A DNA stretch of 56,194 nt from Chloroflexota bacterium. GTDB taxonomy: Bacteria > Chloroflexota > Dehalococcoidia > Lucifugimonadales > JACPCL1. This document shows positions 26,780 to 34,517 of this stretch, piece after piece. Below the pieces are notes generated by a model, which ran no database searches, was not told the DNA's origin, and saw only the letters and a list, made by a program, of their open reading frames with translations. Positions within the stretch are counted from its first letter, which is position 1, and each line of letters begins with the position of its first letter. The stretch lies in contig JACPCL010000036.1 of NCBI GenBank assembly GCA_016179765.1, forward strand, positions 77,916 through 134,109. Reading direction: 5' to 3'. Both the position numbers and the translations under genes were made by a program.

Positions 26780-27763
26780 TCAGTACCTCGCCACCTTTCG
26801 CATTCCCTCGGCGATTTTCTCCGGGTTCAGCATGAACACCGACTCCAGGGTGGGGGCAAAGGGCATGGCCGGCACCTCCGGCCCTGCCAGGCGGGTCACC
26901 GGCGCATCCAGGGAGTCAAAGGCCTCCTCGGCAATCACCGCCGCCACCTCTGCGCCCACGCCCAGCATCTTGTTGTCCTCGTACACCACCAGGGCGCGGG
27001 AGGTCTTGCGCACCGAGTCCAGAATGGCCTGGGTATCCAGGGGCCGCACGGTGCGCAGGTCTATCACCTCCACGCTGATGCCTTCTTGAGCCACCGTCTG
27101 GGCCGCCTCCAGGCAGTAGTGCAGCATGAGGCCGTAGGTGATGCACGTGAGGGTTGTCCCCTCACGCTTCACGTCCGCCACGCCAATGGGCAGCACGTAC
27201 TCCTCCGCGGGCACCTCGCCGCGCACCAGGCGGTAGGTCTTCTTGTGCTCAAGGAAGACCACGGGGTCCTCGTCGCGAATGGCGGCCTTCAGCAGGCCCT
27301 TGGCGTCGTAGGGTGTGGCGGGGGTCACCACCTTCAGGCCGGGCACGTGGGCAAAGAAGGCCTCCACGCTCTGGGAGTGGTACAGCCCGCCGCGGATGCC
27401 GCCGCCGTAGGGCATGCGCACCACCATGGGCAGGTGGGCCTGGCCCCTGGAGCCGTACCGCAGACGCGCCGCCTCTCCGATGACCTGATTGACGGCGGGC
27501 CACACGAAGTCGGCGAACTCAATCTCTGCGATGGGCCGTTGGCCTTGGAGCGCCGCGCCCAGGGCGATGCCAGCAATGGCCGACTCCGCCAGGGGCGTGT
27601 CTATCACCCGCGCCTCGCCGAACGCCTCCAGGAAGCCTTGCGTCGCCAGGAAGACGCCGCCCCGCTTGCCCACATCCTCCCCCAGGACAAAGACGCGGGG
27701 ATCGCGCGTCATCTCCTCGTACATGGCCTCCCGCACGGCCTCTATGACGGACTTGATGGGCAT
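26780..27763 (-). CDS. 2-oxoacid dehydrogenase E1 component, beta subunit
   Basis: 327 residues. Transketolase-like pyrimidine-binding half: VFVLGEDVGKRGGVFLATQGF, IDTPLAESAIAGIALGAA, MPYGGGIRGGLYHSQSVEAFFAHVPGLKVVTPATPYDAKG. The C-terminal domain carries VIDLRTVRPLD. It forms a heterotetramer with E1-alpha, using thiamine diphosphate for oxidative decarboxylation of a 2-oxoacid. ATG 27763 (AGGAG 8 nt upstream) is chosen; the upstream open frame is repeat-derived. Confidence 0.95.
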   Translation of the reverse strand: MPIKSVIEAVREAMYEEMTRDPRVFVLGEDVGKRGGVFLATQGFLEAFGEARVIDTPLAESAIAGIALGAALQGQRPIAEIEFADFVWPAVNQVIGEAARLRYGSRGQAHLPMVVRMPYGGGIRGGLYHSQSVEAFFAHVPGLKVVTPATPYDAKGLLKAAIRDEDPVVFLEHKKTYRLVRGEVPAEEYVLPIGVADVKREGTTLTCITYGLMLHYCLEAAQTVAQEGISVEVIDLRTVRPLDTQAILDSVRKTSRALVVYEDNKMLGVGAEVAAVIAEEAFDSLDAPVTRLAGPEVPAMPFAPTLESVFMLNPEKIAEGMRKVARY

Positions 27764-27825
27764 AGACGGCTCCTGGCTCCTCCCTCTCCTGCTGAACGGT
27801 GCTTGGTAGACCTCACCCCCTATAT

Positions 27826-27850
27826 CCCCCTCTCCGACACGGAGAGGGGG
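27826..27850. repeat. CCCCCTCTCCG-N3-CGGAGAGGGGG palindrome
   Basis: 11-bp arms with loop ACA, in the 195-bp spacer between E1-alpha and E1-beta. The same arms with loop CAT occur at 34518-34542. Confidence 0.7.
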
Positions 27851-27958
27851 ATTTTGAATCCAGGGGGCACCCCTGGAACCCCGGCGGGAACCAAGGTTCC
27901 CACATCTTCCTGACTTTGGAAACAAGGCCCCGTTGCGGAGAGGGAGAAGGGGGTTGGG

Positions 27959-28990
27959 TCAGACTCTCCCGTATACGTGCTCATAAAAATCGTCCGGCTC
28001 GGGGTAGGGAGCCTGCTCTGCGAACTCCGTGGCCTCGTTCACCTCAGCCTTGGCCTGCTGCTGGAAGCGCTGGTCCAGGGCCTCCGTCAGGATGCCCTTA
28101 CCCAGAAGGAGCTCGCGGAAGAGGCGGAGGGGGTCGTGCTTCCTAGCCTCTTGGACCTCCTCGCGGGGCCGGTAACGGGTGTCGTCGTCGTCGCTGGTGT
28201 GGGGAAGGTACCTCTCCACCTTGGCTTCAAGGAGTGTAGGGCCTTCGCCGCGAAGGGCTCGCTGCACCGCCTTCTGGGTGGCCTGATAGGTGGCGAGGAT
28301 ATCCGTGCCGTCCACAATCACCCCGGCCATGCCATAGCCAGGGGCGCGGTCGGCCACGTGCTCAACGGCCATCTGCTTGTGAAGGGGCACGGAGATGGCG
28401 TACCTGTTGTTTTCGCAGAAGAAGATGACCGGGAGCTTGTGGACGGCGGCGAAGTTCATGCCTTCGTGGCAGTCCCCCTGGCTGGCGCCGCCGTCGCCGA
28501 AGCAGGTGATGACGGCTGCCGGTTCGCGGCTGAGCTTGCATCCCAGGGCGTATCCCACGGCATGGGGTATCTGGGTGCTGACCACGTTGGAGTTGTTGAA
28601 CAGCTTCAGGTCGGGGCGAATCCCCTGCAAACCGAACTGGCGCGCCCCGCTATGCCGCTCGCCCTCCTTGGCCAGGAAGCCGAGCATGGTCTCCTTGGGG
28701 GTGACGCCCAGGCCAATGGCCAGAGCCATGTCCCGATAGTAGGGGAAATAGGCGGCGCTGGGGGCCTGGCGCATGGCCCACACCGCGCCAAGCTGCGCGG
28801 CCTCGTGCCCCTGGCAAGAAGCGACGATGGCCGCCTTCCCCTGGCGGTTCATCAGCCAGATGCGCTCGTCTAACGCCCGCACCAGGACCATGGTGGAGTA
28901 CATCTCCAGCATATCCTCAGGGCTCAGGTCCAGCCTGCCGGCGTTCAACTCAAATCGCTCAGCCCCGCCAGAGGTCCGGGGTGTAGGCAT
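27959..28990 (-). CDS. 2-oxoacid dehydrogenase E1 component, alpha subunit
   Basis: 343 residues. ThDP-binding motif from GDGGAS (165-170) to the CENN at 192-195; FPYYRDMALAIGLG; and phosphorylation-loop-like RYLPHTSDDDDTRYR. The SCQGHEAAQLGAVWAM region fits 2-oxoisovalerate or pyruvate E1-alpha. It is the first gene of the E1 operon. The 195-bp spacer to E1-beta contains palindromic repeats. Confidence 0.95.
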   Translation of the reverse strand: MPTPRTSGGAERFELNAGRLDLSPEDMLEMYSTMVLVRALDERIWLMNRQGKAAIVASCQGHEAAQLGAVWAMRQAPSAAYFPYYRDMALAIGLGVTPKETMLGFLAKEGERHSGARQFGLQGIRPDLKLFNNSNVVSTQIPHAVGYALGCKLSREPAAVITCFGDGGASQGDCHEGMNFAAVHKLPVIFFCENNRYAISVPLHKQMAVEHVADRAPGYGMAGVIVDGTDILATYQATQKAVQRALRGEGPTLLEAKVERYLPHTSDDDDTRYRPREEVQEARKHDPLRLFRELLLGKGILTEALDQRFQQQAKAEVNEATEFAEQAPYPEPDDFYEHVYGRV

Positions 28991-29176
28991 GGCATCCCCC
29001 CGCGCCAGGAGTTAAGCCATTATAGCCAGGCAAGCTGGGAGGCGCTAGGTAAGAGGGGAGAGGTTCTCGGGTCTTGCTGTTGCACAGACATTCCCGAAAA
29101 GCATTGCGCTTGCAGCAGCTTGACCACCGCTTAAGAGAAGAGTCTATGGAGAAAGGGGAAAGGCTACACGGTGCGG

Positions 29177-29488
29177 CTAGCTGTCCTGACCTGTGGACTG
29201 CGGGTCTAAGGTACGATTCTGGGTCAGCACCCTGATAAGGTCGCCCGCCATGATGTCCCTGGACTCCGGACGCCGGAGGGGCATGTCATGGTCAACGGTA
29301 TAGAAGTTCAGCCTGCCCTGGCGCTGACGCTCAATGTACCCTTCCTCTTCTAGGTCAGAGATGATGCGGTGGACAGAACGCTCGGTAATGCCCAGATCTC
29401 GGGCGATCTCTCGCGCCGTGACCTGGCCATGGTGAGAGATAATGGCGAGAACGGCGCCATGGTTGGTGACGAAGGTCCATCGGGGCAT
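29177..29488 (-). CDS. Winged-helix transcriptional regulator
   Basis: 103 residues. The first 65 form a MarR/ArsR-like winged helix (TNHGAVLAIISHHGQVTAREIARDLGITERSVHRIISDLEEEGYIERQRQGRLNFYTV). The remaining ~35 residues are unassigned. It is divergent from the unknown protein at 29629 and shares a 140-bp intergenic region that holds a strong promoter and palindromes, so it may regulate that locus and itself. Confidence 0.85.
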   Translation of the reverse strand: MPRWTFVTNHGAVLAIISHHGQVTAREIARDLGITERSVHRIISDLEEEGYIERQRQGRLNFYTVDHDMPLRRPESRDIMAGDLIRVLTQNRTLDPQSTGQDS

Positions 29489-29510
29489 GGAATAATCCTA
29501 GCAAAACGGC

Positions 29511-29539
29511 TTGACAAGGGAGCTAATACCTGATATACA
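29511..29539 (+). promoter_or_regulatory. Near-consensus promoter of the micro-ORF locus
   Basis: TTGACA (29511-29516), a 17-bp spacer and TATACA (29534-29539), the closest match to the sigma70 consensus in the window. Transcription would start near 29546. Confidence 0.7.
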
Positions 29540-29567
29540 TATCATGCAATCGCATGCGTGTGATTGC
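29531..29567. promoter_or_regulatory. Candidate operators over the -10 and start site
   Basis: TGATAT-AC-ATATCA (29531-29544) is a palindrome that covers the -10 box. A second inverted repeat, GCAATC (29546-29551) with GATTGC (29562-29567), lies at the start site. Either could be bound by the adjacent winged-helix regulator. Confidence 0.45.
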
Positions 29568-29628
29568 GCTGGTGTTATTTCGCCGCTGGGCATAATCTAG
29601 CATGGCAAGGCCAGGGAGGCAAGATGGA

Positions 29629-29988
29629 ATGCGATTGTACTTCCGCCTCGGCCCAGGGCCGCGAGAGCTCTCCGCAGAGGTGCGCAGTAGCCTTGCCTCT
29701 CGCTTTCGTATAGAGCCTGATATAATAAGTAGGGCGCGGCTCCTCGTAAAAGCGGGGAAGAAAGGGTGCAGGGACATCAGAGTGTATGACCCAGCCGTGG
29801 TCACCCTGACCATCGGGGCCGTCAAGAAGTACGACGACCTTACCATTCATAAGCACGCTATCCTGTTTGAGGGTAGGATAGAAAAGGATGGGTCGGTGTA
29901 TCTCGCCGACAGACGCCCGCCGAAAACAGTCACTAGGAGACCTTCCCGGCCACCCACTCCTAGCCCGAAGCCTGATCAGGCCACTTAG
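29629..29988 (+). CDS. Hypothetical protein upstream of the micro-ORFs
   Basis: 119 residues, family not recognised. ATG 29629 is preferred because AGGGAGG lies 9 nt upstream; an in-frame ATG at 29602 has no Shine-Dalgarno. The body is mixed alpha/beta and basic (LVKAGKKGCRDIRVYDPAVVTLTIGAVKKYDDL), with a Pro/Arg-rich tail (RRPSRPPTPSPKPDQAT). It ends 24 bp before the first micro-ORF and follows the strong promoter at 29511. The Lys/Pro/Ser-rich tail has a composition reminiscent of the micropeptides. Confidence 0.65.
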   Translation: MRLYFRLGPGPRELSAEVRSSLASRFRIEPDIISRARLLVKAGKKGCRDIRVYDPAVVTLTIGAVKKYDDLTIHKHAILFEGRIEKDGSVYLADRRPPKTVTRRPSRPPTPSPKPDQAT

Positions 29989-30012
29989 TTGGAAAGGAGG
30001 AGAGTCGCTAAA

Positions 30013-30054
30013 ATGGCTAAGCAGCCGAGCAAGCCCGCTCCCAAGAAGAAGTAA
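30013..30054 (+). CDS. Micro-ORF 1: MAKQPSKPAPKKK
   Basis: 13-residue peptide. ATG is preceded by GGAAAGGAGGAG ending 10 nt upstream. It is the first of three tandem copies with nearly identical codons and individual ribosome binding sites. It has strong positive charge (net about +5 plus the N-terminus) and Pro spacing, with no hydrophobic residues. Too short for gene finders. Function unknown. Retention of frame, start, stop and Shine-Dalgarno in three copies argues that it is translated. Confidence 0.6.
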   Translation: MAKQPSKPAPKKK

Positions 30055-30116
30055 GGGGCAATCCCAACTTTCCGCAAGGTTTCGCGTTCAAACCTAAAGG
30101 AAGGAGATGGCTTAAA

Positions 30117-30158
30117 ATGGCTAAGCAGCCGAGCAAGCCCGCCCCCAAGAAGAAGTAA
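30117..30158 (+). CDS. Micro-ORF 2: MAKQPSKPAPKKK
   Basis: Same peptide as copy 1, with one synonymous change (GCT to GCC at Ala9). AAAGGAAGGAG lies about 10 nt upstream of the ATG. The 62 bp between copy 1 and copy 2 are otherwise not repeated except around the Shine-Dalgarno, which indicates selection on the coding unit rather than a recent plain duplication. Confidence 0.6.
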   Translation: MAKQPSKPAPKKK

Positions 30159-30225
30159 GGGAGCAGACTCTCCTATATCCTTACCCTAACACCTACCCAA
30201 ACCGAAGGGAAGGAGATGGCGCATA

Positions 30226-30270
30226 ATGGCTAAAAAGCCCGCCAGCAAGCCCGCCCCCAAGAAGAAGTAA
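30226..30270 (+). CDS. Micro-ORF 3: MAKKPASKPAPKKK
   Basis: 14-residue variant: Gln4 is Lys and an Ala is inserted after Pro5. GGGAAGGAG lies about 9 nt upstream of the ATG. The TAA is followed by GGG as in copies 1 and 2. The 27-bp perfect hairpin begins 3 bp after the stop. Confidence 0.6.
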   Translation: MAKKPASKPAPKKK

Positions 30271-30273
30271 GGG

Positions 30274-30331
30274 GTAAGGGACAGAAACAGGAAGACCCCC
30301 ATGCGGGGGTCTTCCTGTTTCTGTCCCTTAC
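30274..30331 (+). terminator. Perfect 27-bp hairpin ending the micro-ORF locus
   Basis: Arms 30274-30300 and 30305-30331 are fully complementary around the loop ATGC. This is far longer than an average intrinsic terminator and no U-tract follows, so it may act as a 3' stabiliser or processing site. It lies between the micro-ORFs (+) and vapC (-), whose transcripts converge here. Confidence 0.75.
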
Positions 30332-30372
30332 ATCTCTACGGGGTGGCCGTTGGTCCCTCAGCCTGGAGCCCT

Positions 30373-30840
30373 CTACGCCAGTAGCAGTCCAAGGAAGTAG
30401 GTTCGGTAATATCCGCGATCCCTGGTCAGCAGCCGGTCAGCATGAACGGTGGCATAGGCGCCGATCAGGAAATCCGCCGCCACGTGCTGGCGTGGGTGGA
30501 GGCGGGTCCCACACGTTGCGCAGTGAACGTCTTGTGGAGTCCCACATGAAGGACAAACCAGGGATTCTGGCCGCCGGCGCAGGTACTCGCGCCATGCTCT
30601 GCCTGCCAGGTAGAGGGCCTCAACGCCCGAAGGCTGTAGTCGGATACCGGTATCTTCCAAAAACTGGTCAAGGTCCTCACGAGAGGGGAAACGGCCGGCG
30701 AGTTCCGCGTAGACAGGCTCAAAAATGACGATAGGGCCAGCGCGGAGAGATTCGGTGAGCGTCTGCTCCGAAGATTCCGCATGCGACTCGCCAGGGACAA
30801 GGACATCCAGAAGGATACTGGTGTCCACAGCGGTGATCAT
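30373..30840 (-). CDS. VapC-like PIN-domain toxin with a zinc-ribbon insert
   Basis: 155 residues. PIN nuclease acidic residues: VDTSILLDVL near the start, a Glu in FEPVYAEL, and DFLIGAYA followed by DRLLTRDRGYYR at the end. Between these lies a CPSCG..CATCG segment (about residues 96-112) that would bind zinc. Family toxins cleave RNA, often tRNA. It overlaps the AbrB antitoxin gene by 4 bp (ATGA), the usual vapBC arrangement. Confidence 0.88.
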   Translation of the reverse strand: MITAVDTSILLDVLVPGESHAESSEQTLTESLRAGPIVIFEPVYAELAGRFPSREDLDQFLEDTGIRLQPSGVEALYLAGRAWREYLRRRPESLVCPSCGTPQDVHCATCGTRLHPRQHVAADFLIGAYATVHADRLLTRDRGYYRTYFLGLLLA

Positions 30841-31064
30841 TGCCCGCGCATCTCCCGCACGAGGTCGTCAGAGCCCTGACCAGCCCACTCCTTCAAGCAG
30901 CCACGGTATTTCTTGAACACCTGAGGGTCAACGCGCTTCCTCAGGCGGAACACCCCGTTTTCCTCCGTGAACTCCAGTTCGTCCCCTGGACGCAGCCCAA
31001 GACGCTCTCGGACCTCTTTGGGGACAGTCACCTGTCCTTTAGTAGTCATTCTTGACTTGGCCAT
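30837..31064 (-). CDS. AbrB/SpoVT-type antitoxin (VapB)
   Basis: 75 residues. MAKSRMTTKGQVTVPKEVRERLGLRPGDELEF is a typical swapped-hairpin AbrB DNA-binding domain. The C-terminal part (VFKKYRGCLKEWAG) would bind the toxin. ATG 31064 has GAGGG 6 nt upstream. It precedes and overlaps vapC. Confidence 0.88.
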   Translation of the reverse strand: MAKSRMTTKGQVTVPKEVRERLGLRPGDELEFTEENGVFRLRKRVDPQVFKKYRGCLKEWAGQGSDDLVREMRGQ

Positions 31065-31144
31065 GTCTGCCCTCAAAGTAAGGAACTCATTCCTTACTCT
31101 ATTGCCTTCAGCGCGCCCGCCCCTTCCCCTATCTTCAAGACTCC

Positions 31145-31794
31145 CTACGAGGCCCTCGACAGACTGTAGACCTTCCATCCCAGGACGAGTTGGAAGATGA
31201 TGATTGCGAAAAAGGTGACCGCGGCAATCATAGAGGCGGGATCGACTATCCCTTGCCAAAGTTCGGGGCCGCAAGCATGGCCACCCCGAGGGCAATGAGA
31301 CCTATCGTCACGACAAAGAACCCTACGGCGAGCAGCGCATCAAATATGCCCCAGGCCGCCTGCCACATAAGGGCGAGTGTCGCCTGCTCCCCGGGGGTTG
31401 CCCCGGAAGCGTGATAGAGGTCGGAGAGCGGGGCGGTAGCGACATGCGGGAGAGCTCCGGCCGCGAGCACGACGAGCCCCAGAATGCCCAGGACGCTCCC
31501 AAAGAGAGCGGGCGCAAGGTTCGTCCTCCGAAGAGCCCGATATAAGGCAAGGAAGAGGATGACTCCCAAGATGAGAGCCACCAGATATAAGCCATTCTCT
31601 ACTATGCGGGCCGCTCTGATGTCGGGGAACCTGATGACCCACTCCTCGAGGTCGACAGGCTCCTCCAATCCCACGGGACCCGCGAGTACTACGACAAAGG
31701 CGAGAATGTGGAGGATGCCACCCAGCAGGCCGGCCAGACCACCCCATCGCAGAACACTTTTCTCCTGCTCCACCTTCTGCAAATCATTCATCAT
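31145..31794 (-). pseudogene. DUF4386-like membrane protein, frameshifted near its C-terminus
   Basis: The main frame (31246-31794, 182 residues) gives about five hydrophobic segments and stops at TAG after APNFGKG. In another frame the next 34 codons read on as IVDPASMIAAVTFFAIIIFQ..GWKVYSLSRAS to a stop at 31145, which is a typical last transmembrane helix and tail of DUF4386 proteins. A one-base loss, with deletion of the usual linker, best explains this. The truncated form may still be made. A sequencing error is possible but would not explain the missing linker. Confidence 0.65.
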
Positions 31795-32009
31795 TTACCA
31801 CCTTTATTTGAACAATATTGATCCGACCGGGTCCTCCGCAGGGCTACCGAACAGCATGAACTCATACCCTCGGTCTTGGATGTGTCAAGGAGAAGATTAC
31901 CAAGTTCCACAACCATATCAGCGACGTGAAGTGTTTTTATACATCCTCGTAGATTAACCAACTCCTCATGGTCTCCGTGCCTGACCAGGGGCGGCTGTCC
32001 GAACCTTTG

Positions 32010-32438
32010 CTATCGGGGTCTGCCCTGTGGCTTTGATTCAAGTACCTCCTTCAGGATGAGCAGATCATTGTCCCACTGCTGCCGTGCGGGCGCGGCATGC
32101 TCTGGATTCGCAAGCTCAAGGGCAGTGGTCAGCCTTGTGCCTCCTGTAACGGGCTCAAAGGAGAACACCTGTTGGGCCTGGATTGGCCCTGACGTGGTTT
32201 TGAACCCAAACTTGCTGTTCGGTTCGTATTCGATGACCTCGATGGTGATCGTCATGGGTTGGCCTTGGACTCGGCCGGTTACCTTCCAGGTTGTACCGAC
32301 ATCCACGGGGCCCGAAGTGGTCTTCTCCACCTCCTGGCCCGATCCATGCCAATGTGGCCAGGTTTCAAGATTGGCTACAAACCGAAAAACGCGCTCTGCG
32401 GGGGAGTCAATCACAATCTCGTGCTCGTTTTTTACCAT
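32010..32438 (-). CDS. SRPBCC-family protein
   Basis: 142 residues of START-like helix-grip fold: EHEIVIDSPAERVFRFVANLETWPHWHG, then GTTWKVTGRVQGQPMTITIEVIEYEPNSKFGFKT, then GGTRLTTALEL. It is the third SRPBCC gene of the window, after 15281 and 18822. It lies just downstream of tRNA-Met on the same strand. Ligand unknown. Confidence 0.87.
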   Translation of the reverse strand: MVKNEHEIVIDSPAERVFRFVANLETWPHWHGSGQEVEKTTSGPVDVGTTWKVTGRVQGQPMTITIEVIEYEPNSKFGFKTTSGPIQAQQVFSFEPVTGGTRLTTALELANPEHAAPARQQWDNDLLILKEVLESKPQGRPR

Positions 32439-32482
32439 CGTAAGCCCTCCCTAATTTCCAGATTCGAGAGTTCGAGTATTGC

Positions 32483-32557
32483 TGGTGGGCCCGGCTGGAT
32501 TCGAACCAACGACCAATCGGTTATGAGCCGACCGCTCTGCCACTGAGCTACGGGCCC
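32483..32557 (-). tRNA. tRNA-Met (anticodon CAT), elongator type
   Basis: Acceptor GGGCCCG/CGGGCCC, D arm GCTC/GAGC, anticodon loop CTCATAA on stem GTCGG/CCGAT, T arm TTGG TTCGAAT CCAG, and an encoded CCA. The anticodon stem lacks the three G-C pairs of initiator tRNA. A lysidine-modified tRNA-Ile(CAU) cannot be excluded by eye. Confidence 0.92.
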
Positions 32558-32651
32558 TGGAACCGGGGAGGGGGGAAAAGGGGGTACGATGTAAGCCTAC
32601 GGGAGCAGGGGAGCGGCGTCAAGAAGTTGGGAGCGCGGGGCGTTGCCAGGG

Positions 32652-34004
32652 CTATATGCCCAGGTTCTTTTTGTAATCCGGGTCAATCACGGCGCCGACC
32701 AGGCCCTCCAGTCTTGGCCCGCGGCCCGTGCGAAGCTGGCCGGTACGCACCAGGGTGGGCACGGTGTTCACCACGTCCTTCCCCTCCAGCTCCGCAACGC
32801 GCTCCCTGCTCAGGCCCAGGACCTCCTGCAAGAAGTGGGTGTTGCCCTCTCCCAGCGCCGGGGCAAACCCACGCACGTGCACGGCCGTCTTGGTCAGCTT
32901 GTAGGGCCTGCCCATCAGCACACGCGTCCCCATGCCCCGTTCCGGGGCCGAGGTGACCTTTTCCAGGTAGCCCCGCGCCCAGACGTGAGTGTCCAGGTTG
33001 ACATCCCTGGTGCTGAAGACGGGGCCTGCGGGGACCCCTGCCGCCTGCAACCTCTCCACCACCAGACCCCGATCAAGGGTGCGGGTCCAGGAGGCGATGG
33101 CGCGGTCAAGCTCGTCGTGGCGCTTCCGTCGCCCCAGAGCGTCGGCATAACGGGGGTCCTGGGCAAGCTCCGGGCATCCCATCTCCTGGCAGAGGGCCGC
33201 CCACTCCTGGTCATCGCCAATGGAGATGACGCACCACTGGTCGTTGCCGGCGCAGGGGTAGCACCCCTGGGGCGCCCGCCAGGGGTGCCGGTTGCCCCGG
33301 CGCTCCCCCATTCTGCCGTTGGCCGTCCAGTCCAGGATATATTCGCCCACGAAGGTGCAGCCGAGCTGGTACATGGCCAGGTCTATCCATTGTCCCTTGC
33401 CCGTGCGGTTGCGATACCGCAGGGCTGAGGCGATGGCGAACAGGCCAGACCAGCAGGACAGGAAGTCCACGTAGGAGCGCCCCGCCTTGTCCGGCTGGCC
33501 GCCAGCGTATCCGGTTACCCAGGCCGTTCCGTGGATAGCCTCCATGGTGGTGGCCTGCCCGGGGTAGCTGGAGTACGGCCCATCACTGTAGCCATAGGCA
33601 GTGTTGGAGAGCATGATAATGTCCGGCTTGATGCGTTTCAGGTGGGGATAGTCCAGCTCCCAGCGCCGCATGACGCGGGGCGTGAAGTTCTCCACCACCA
33701 CGTCGCTCACCTTCACCAGCTCCGCAAACACCTGGCGGCCCTCCGGCTGGCTCAGGTCCAGGGTGAGGGAGCGCTTGCCGCGGTTCATCTGGTTGAAGCC
33801 CACGGCCCGGTTCCAGGAGTCGGGGCCAGGGACGCCGTCAGGGCCATTGTTGTTGCCCACCCCCCGGGTGGTGTCCACGTGGGCGGGGCCTTCCACCTTG
33901 ATCACCTCGGCGCCCAGGTCCGTCGCCATGCCCATGGCATAGGGCATGGCAACCACGTAGGTGGAATCTATGATGCGTATACCCTCTAGCGGAAGGCGTG
34001 ACAT
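32652..34004 (-). CDS. CaiB/BaiF family CoA-transferase (paralogue A)
   Basis: 450 residues. Type III CoA-transferase, moving CoA between carboxylic acids through an aspartyl-CoA intermediate. LPLEGIRIIDSTYVVAMPYAMG, TDLGAEVIKVEGP, NRGKRSLTLDL and the loop SYVDFLSCW place the expected catalytic Asp at D180. RHPWRAPQGCYPCAG and the C-terminal DPDYKKNLGI are shared with paralogues B and C. Last gene of the cluster. Substrate unknown. Confidence 0.93.
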   Translation of the reverse strand: MSRLPLEGIRIIDSTYVVAMPYAMGMATDLGAEVIKVEGPAHVDTTRGVGNNNGPDGVPGPDSWNRAVGFNQMNRGKRSLTLDLSQPEGRQVFAELVKVSDVVVENFTPRVMRRWELDYPHLKRIKPDIIMLSNTAYGYSDGPYSSYPGQATTMEAIHGTAWVTGYAGGQPDKAGRSYVDFLSCWSGLFAIASALRYRNRTGKGQWIDLAMYQLGCTFVGEYILDWTANGRMGERRGNRHPWRAPQGCYPCAGNDQWCVISIGDDQEWAALCQEMGCPELAQDPRYADALGRRKRHDELDRAIASWTRTLDRGLVVERLQAAGVPAGPVFSTRDVNLDTHVWARGYLEKVTSAPERGMGTRVLMGRPYKLTKTAVHVRGFAPALGEGNTHFLQEVLGLSRERVAELEGKDVVNTVPTLVRTGQLRTGRGPRLEGLVGAVIDPDYKKNLGI

Positions 34005-34061
34005 AGCCCCTCCCTTGCGGAATAGTGAACCAACGCCTGCGTTGGCAGACAGTGGTAGCCC

Positions 34062-34409
34062 TTACTCCGGAACGTCCAGGCTCACGATAACTGCGGCGTT
34101 GGCCATGATAGTGGTGTCTTCGTTATCGCCCTCCCTGGGGACCTCCAGCCCGCCCTCCACCACGTTGATGCTCTTGCGACCATAGGGCAGCTCCAGAAGG
34201 ACCTCGCCGGGCCTCACCGTTTCGTAGTGCGGGACGGCGATGTTCACCTCCACGAAGATCAATCGGGAGTCGTGCCCGAAGACTGCGGGGAAGGAGGGGC
34301 TGCAGTGCCGGAGGGCGTCAGCGACGGCCCGCCGCGCCGCCCTGGTGGAGTCCTTACCGTGGAGGTCAACACCCGTGCCAAACTCCACAAGACAACGTCG
34401 TAATGCCAT
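34062..34409 (-). CDS. Lin0512-family protein
   Basis: 115 residues. GTGVDLHGKDSTRAARRAVADALRHCS followed by VEVNIAVPHYETVRPGEVLLELPYG matches the Lin0512 family, small conserved proteins of unknown function. It lies between CoA-transferases A and B, 57 bp upstream of A, on the same strand. Its position suggests a role in the same pathway, but no activity is known. Confidence 0.85.
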   Translation of the reverse strand: MALRRCLVEFGTGVDLHGKDSTRAARRAVADALRHCSPSFPAVFGHDSRLIFVEVNIAVPHYETVRPGEVLLELPYGRKSINVVEGGLEVPREGDNEDTTIMANAAVIVSLDVPE

Positions 34410-34517
34410 CGCATCCTCCCTATCTCTCAGGCTGAGGGACTACCTCAGCCTCGGCTACCAGTATCGCTATTACCAACTCCATCGTCCCTCTTCGCTTCTG
34501 ACCTCTCCCTCTGCGGG

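Noticed and set aside
24510-27913. Antisense frames over E2 (24510-26015) and E1-beta (26696-27913)
   Set aside because: They mirror well-identified dehydrogenase genes and have no recognisable protein character.
29041-29176. Spacer between E1-alpha and the winged-helix gene
   Set aside because: No gene, hairpin or good promoter was seen.
30013-30270. A CRISPR-like or simple tandem repeat explanation for the micro-ORF units
   Set aside because: Only the Shine-Dalgarno and coding parts are conserved, spacers differ in sequence and no palindromic repeat unit is present, so this is not a CRISPR or plain satellite.
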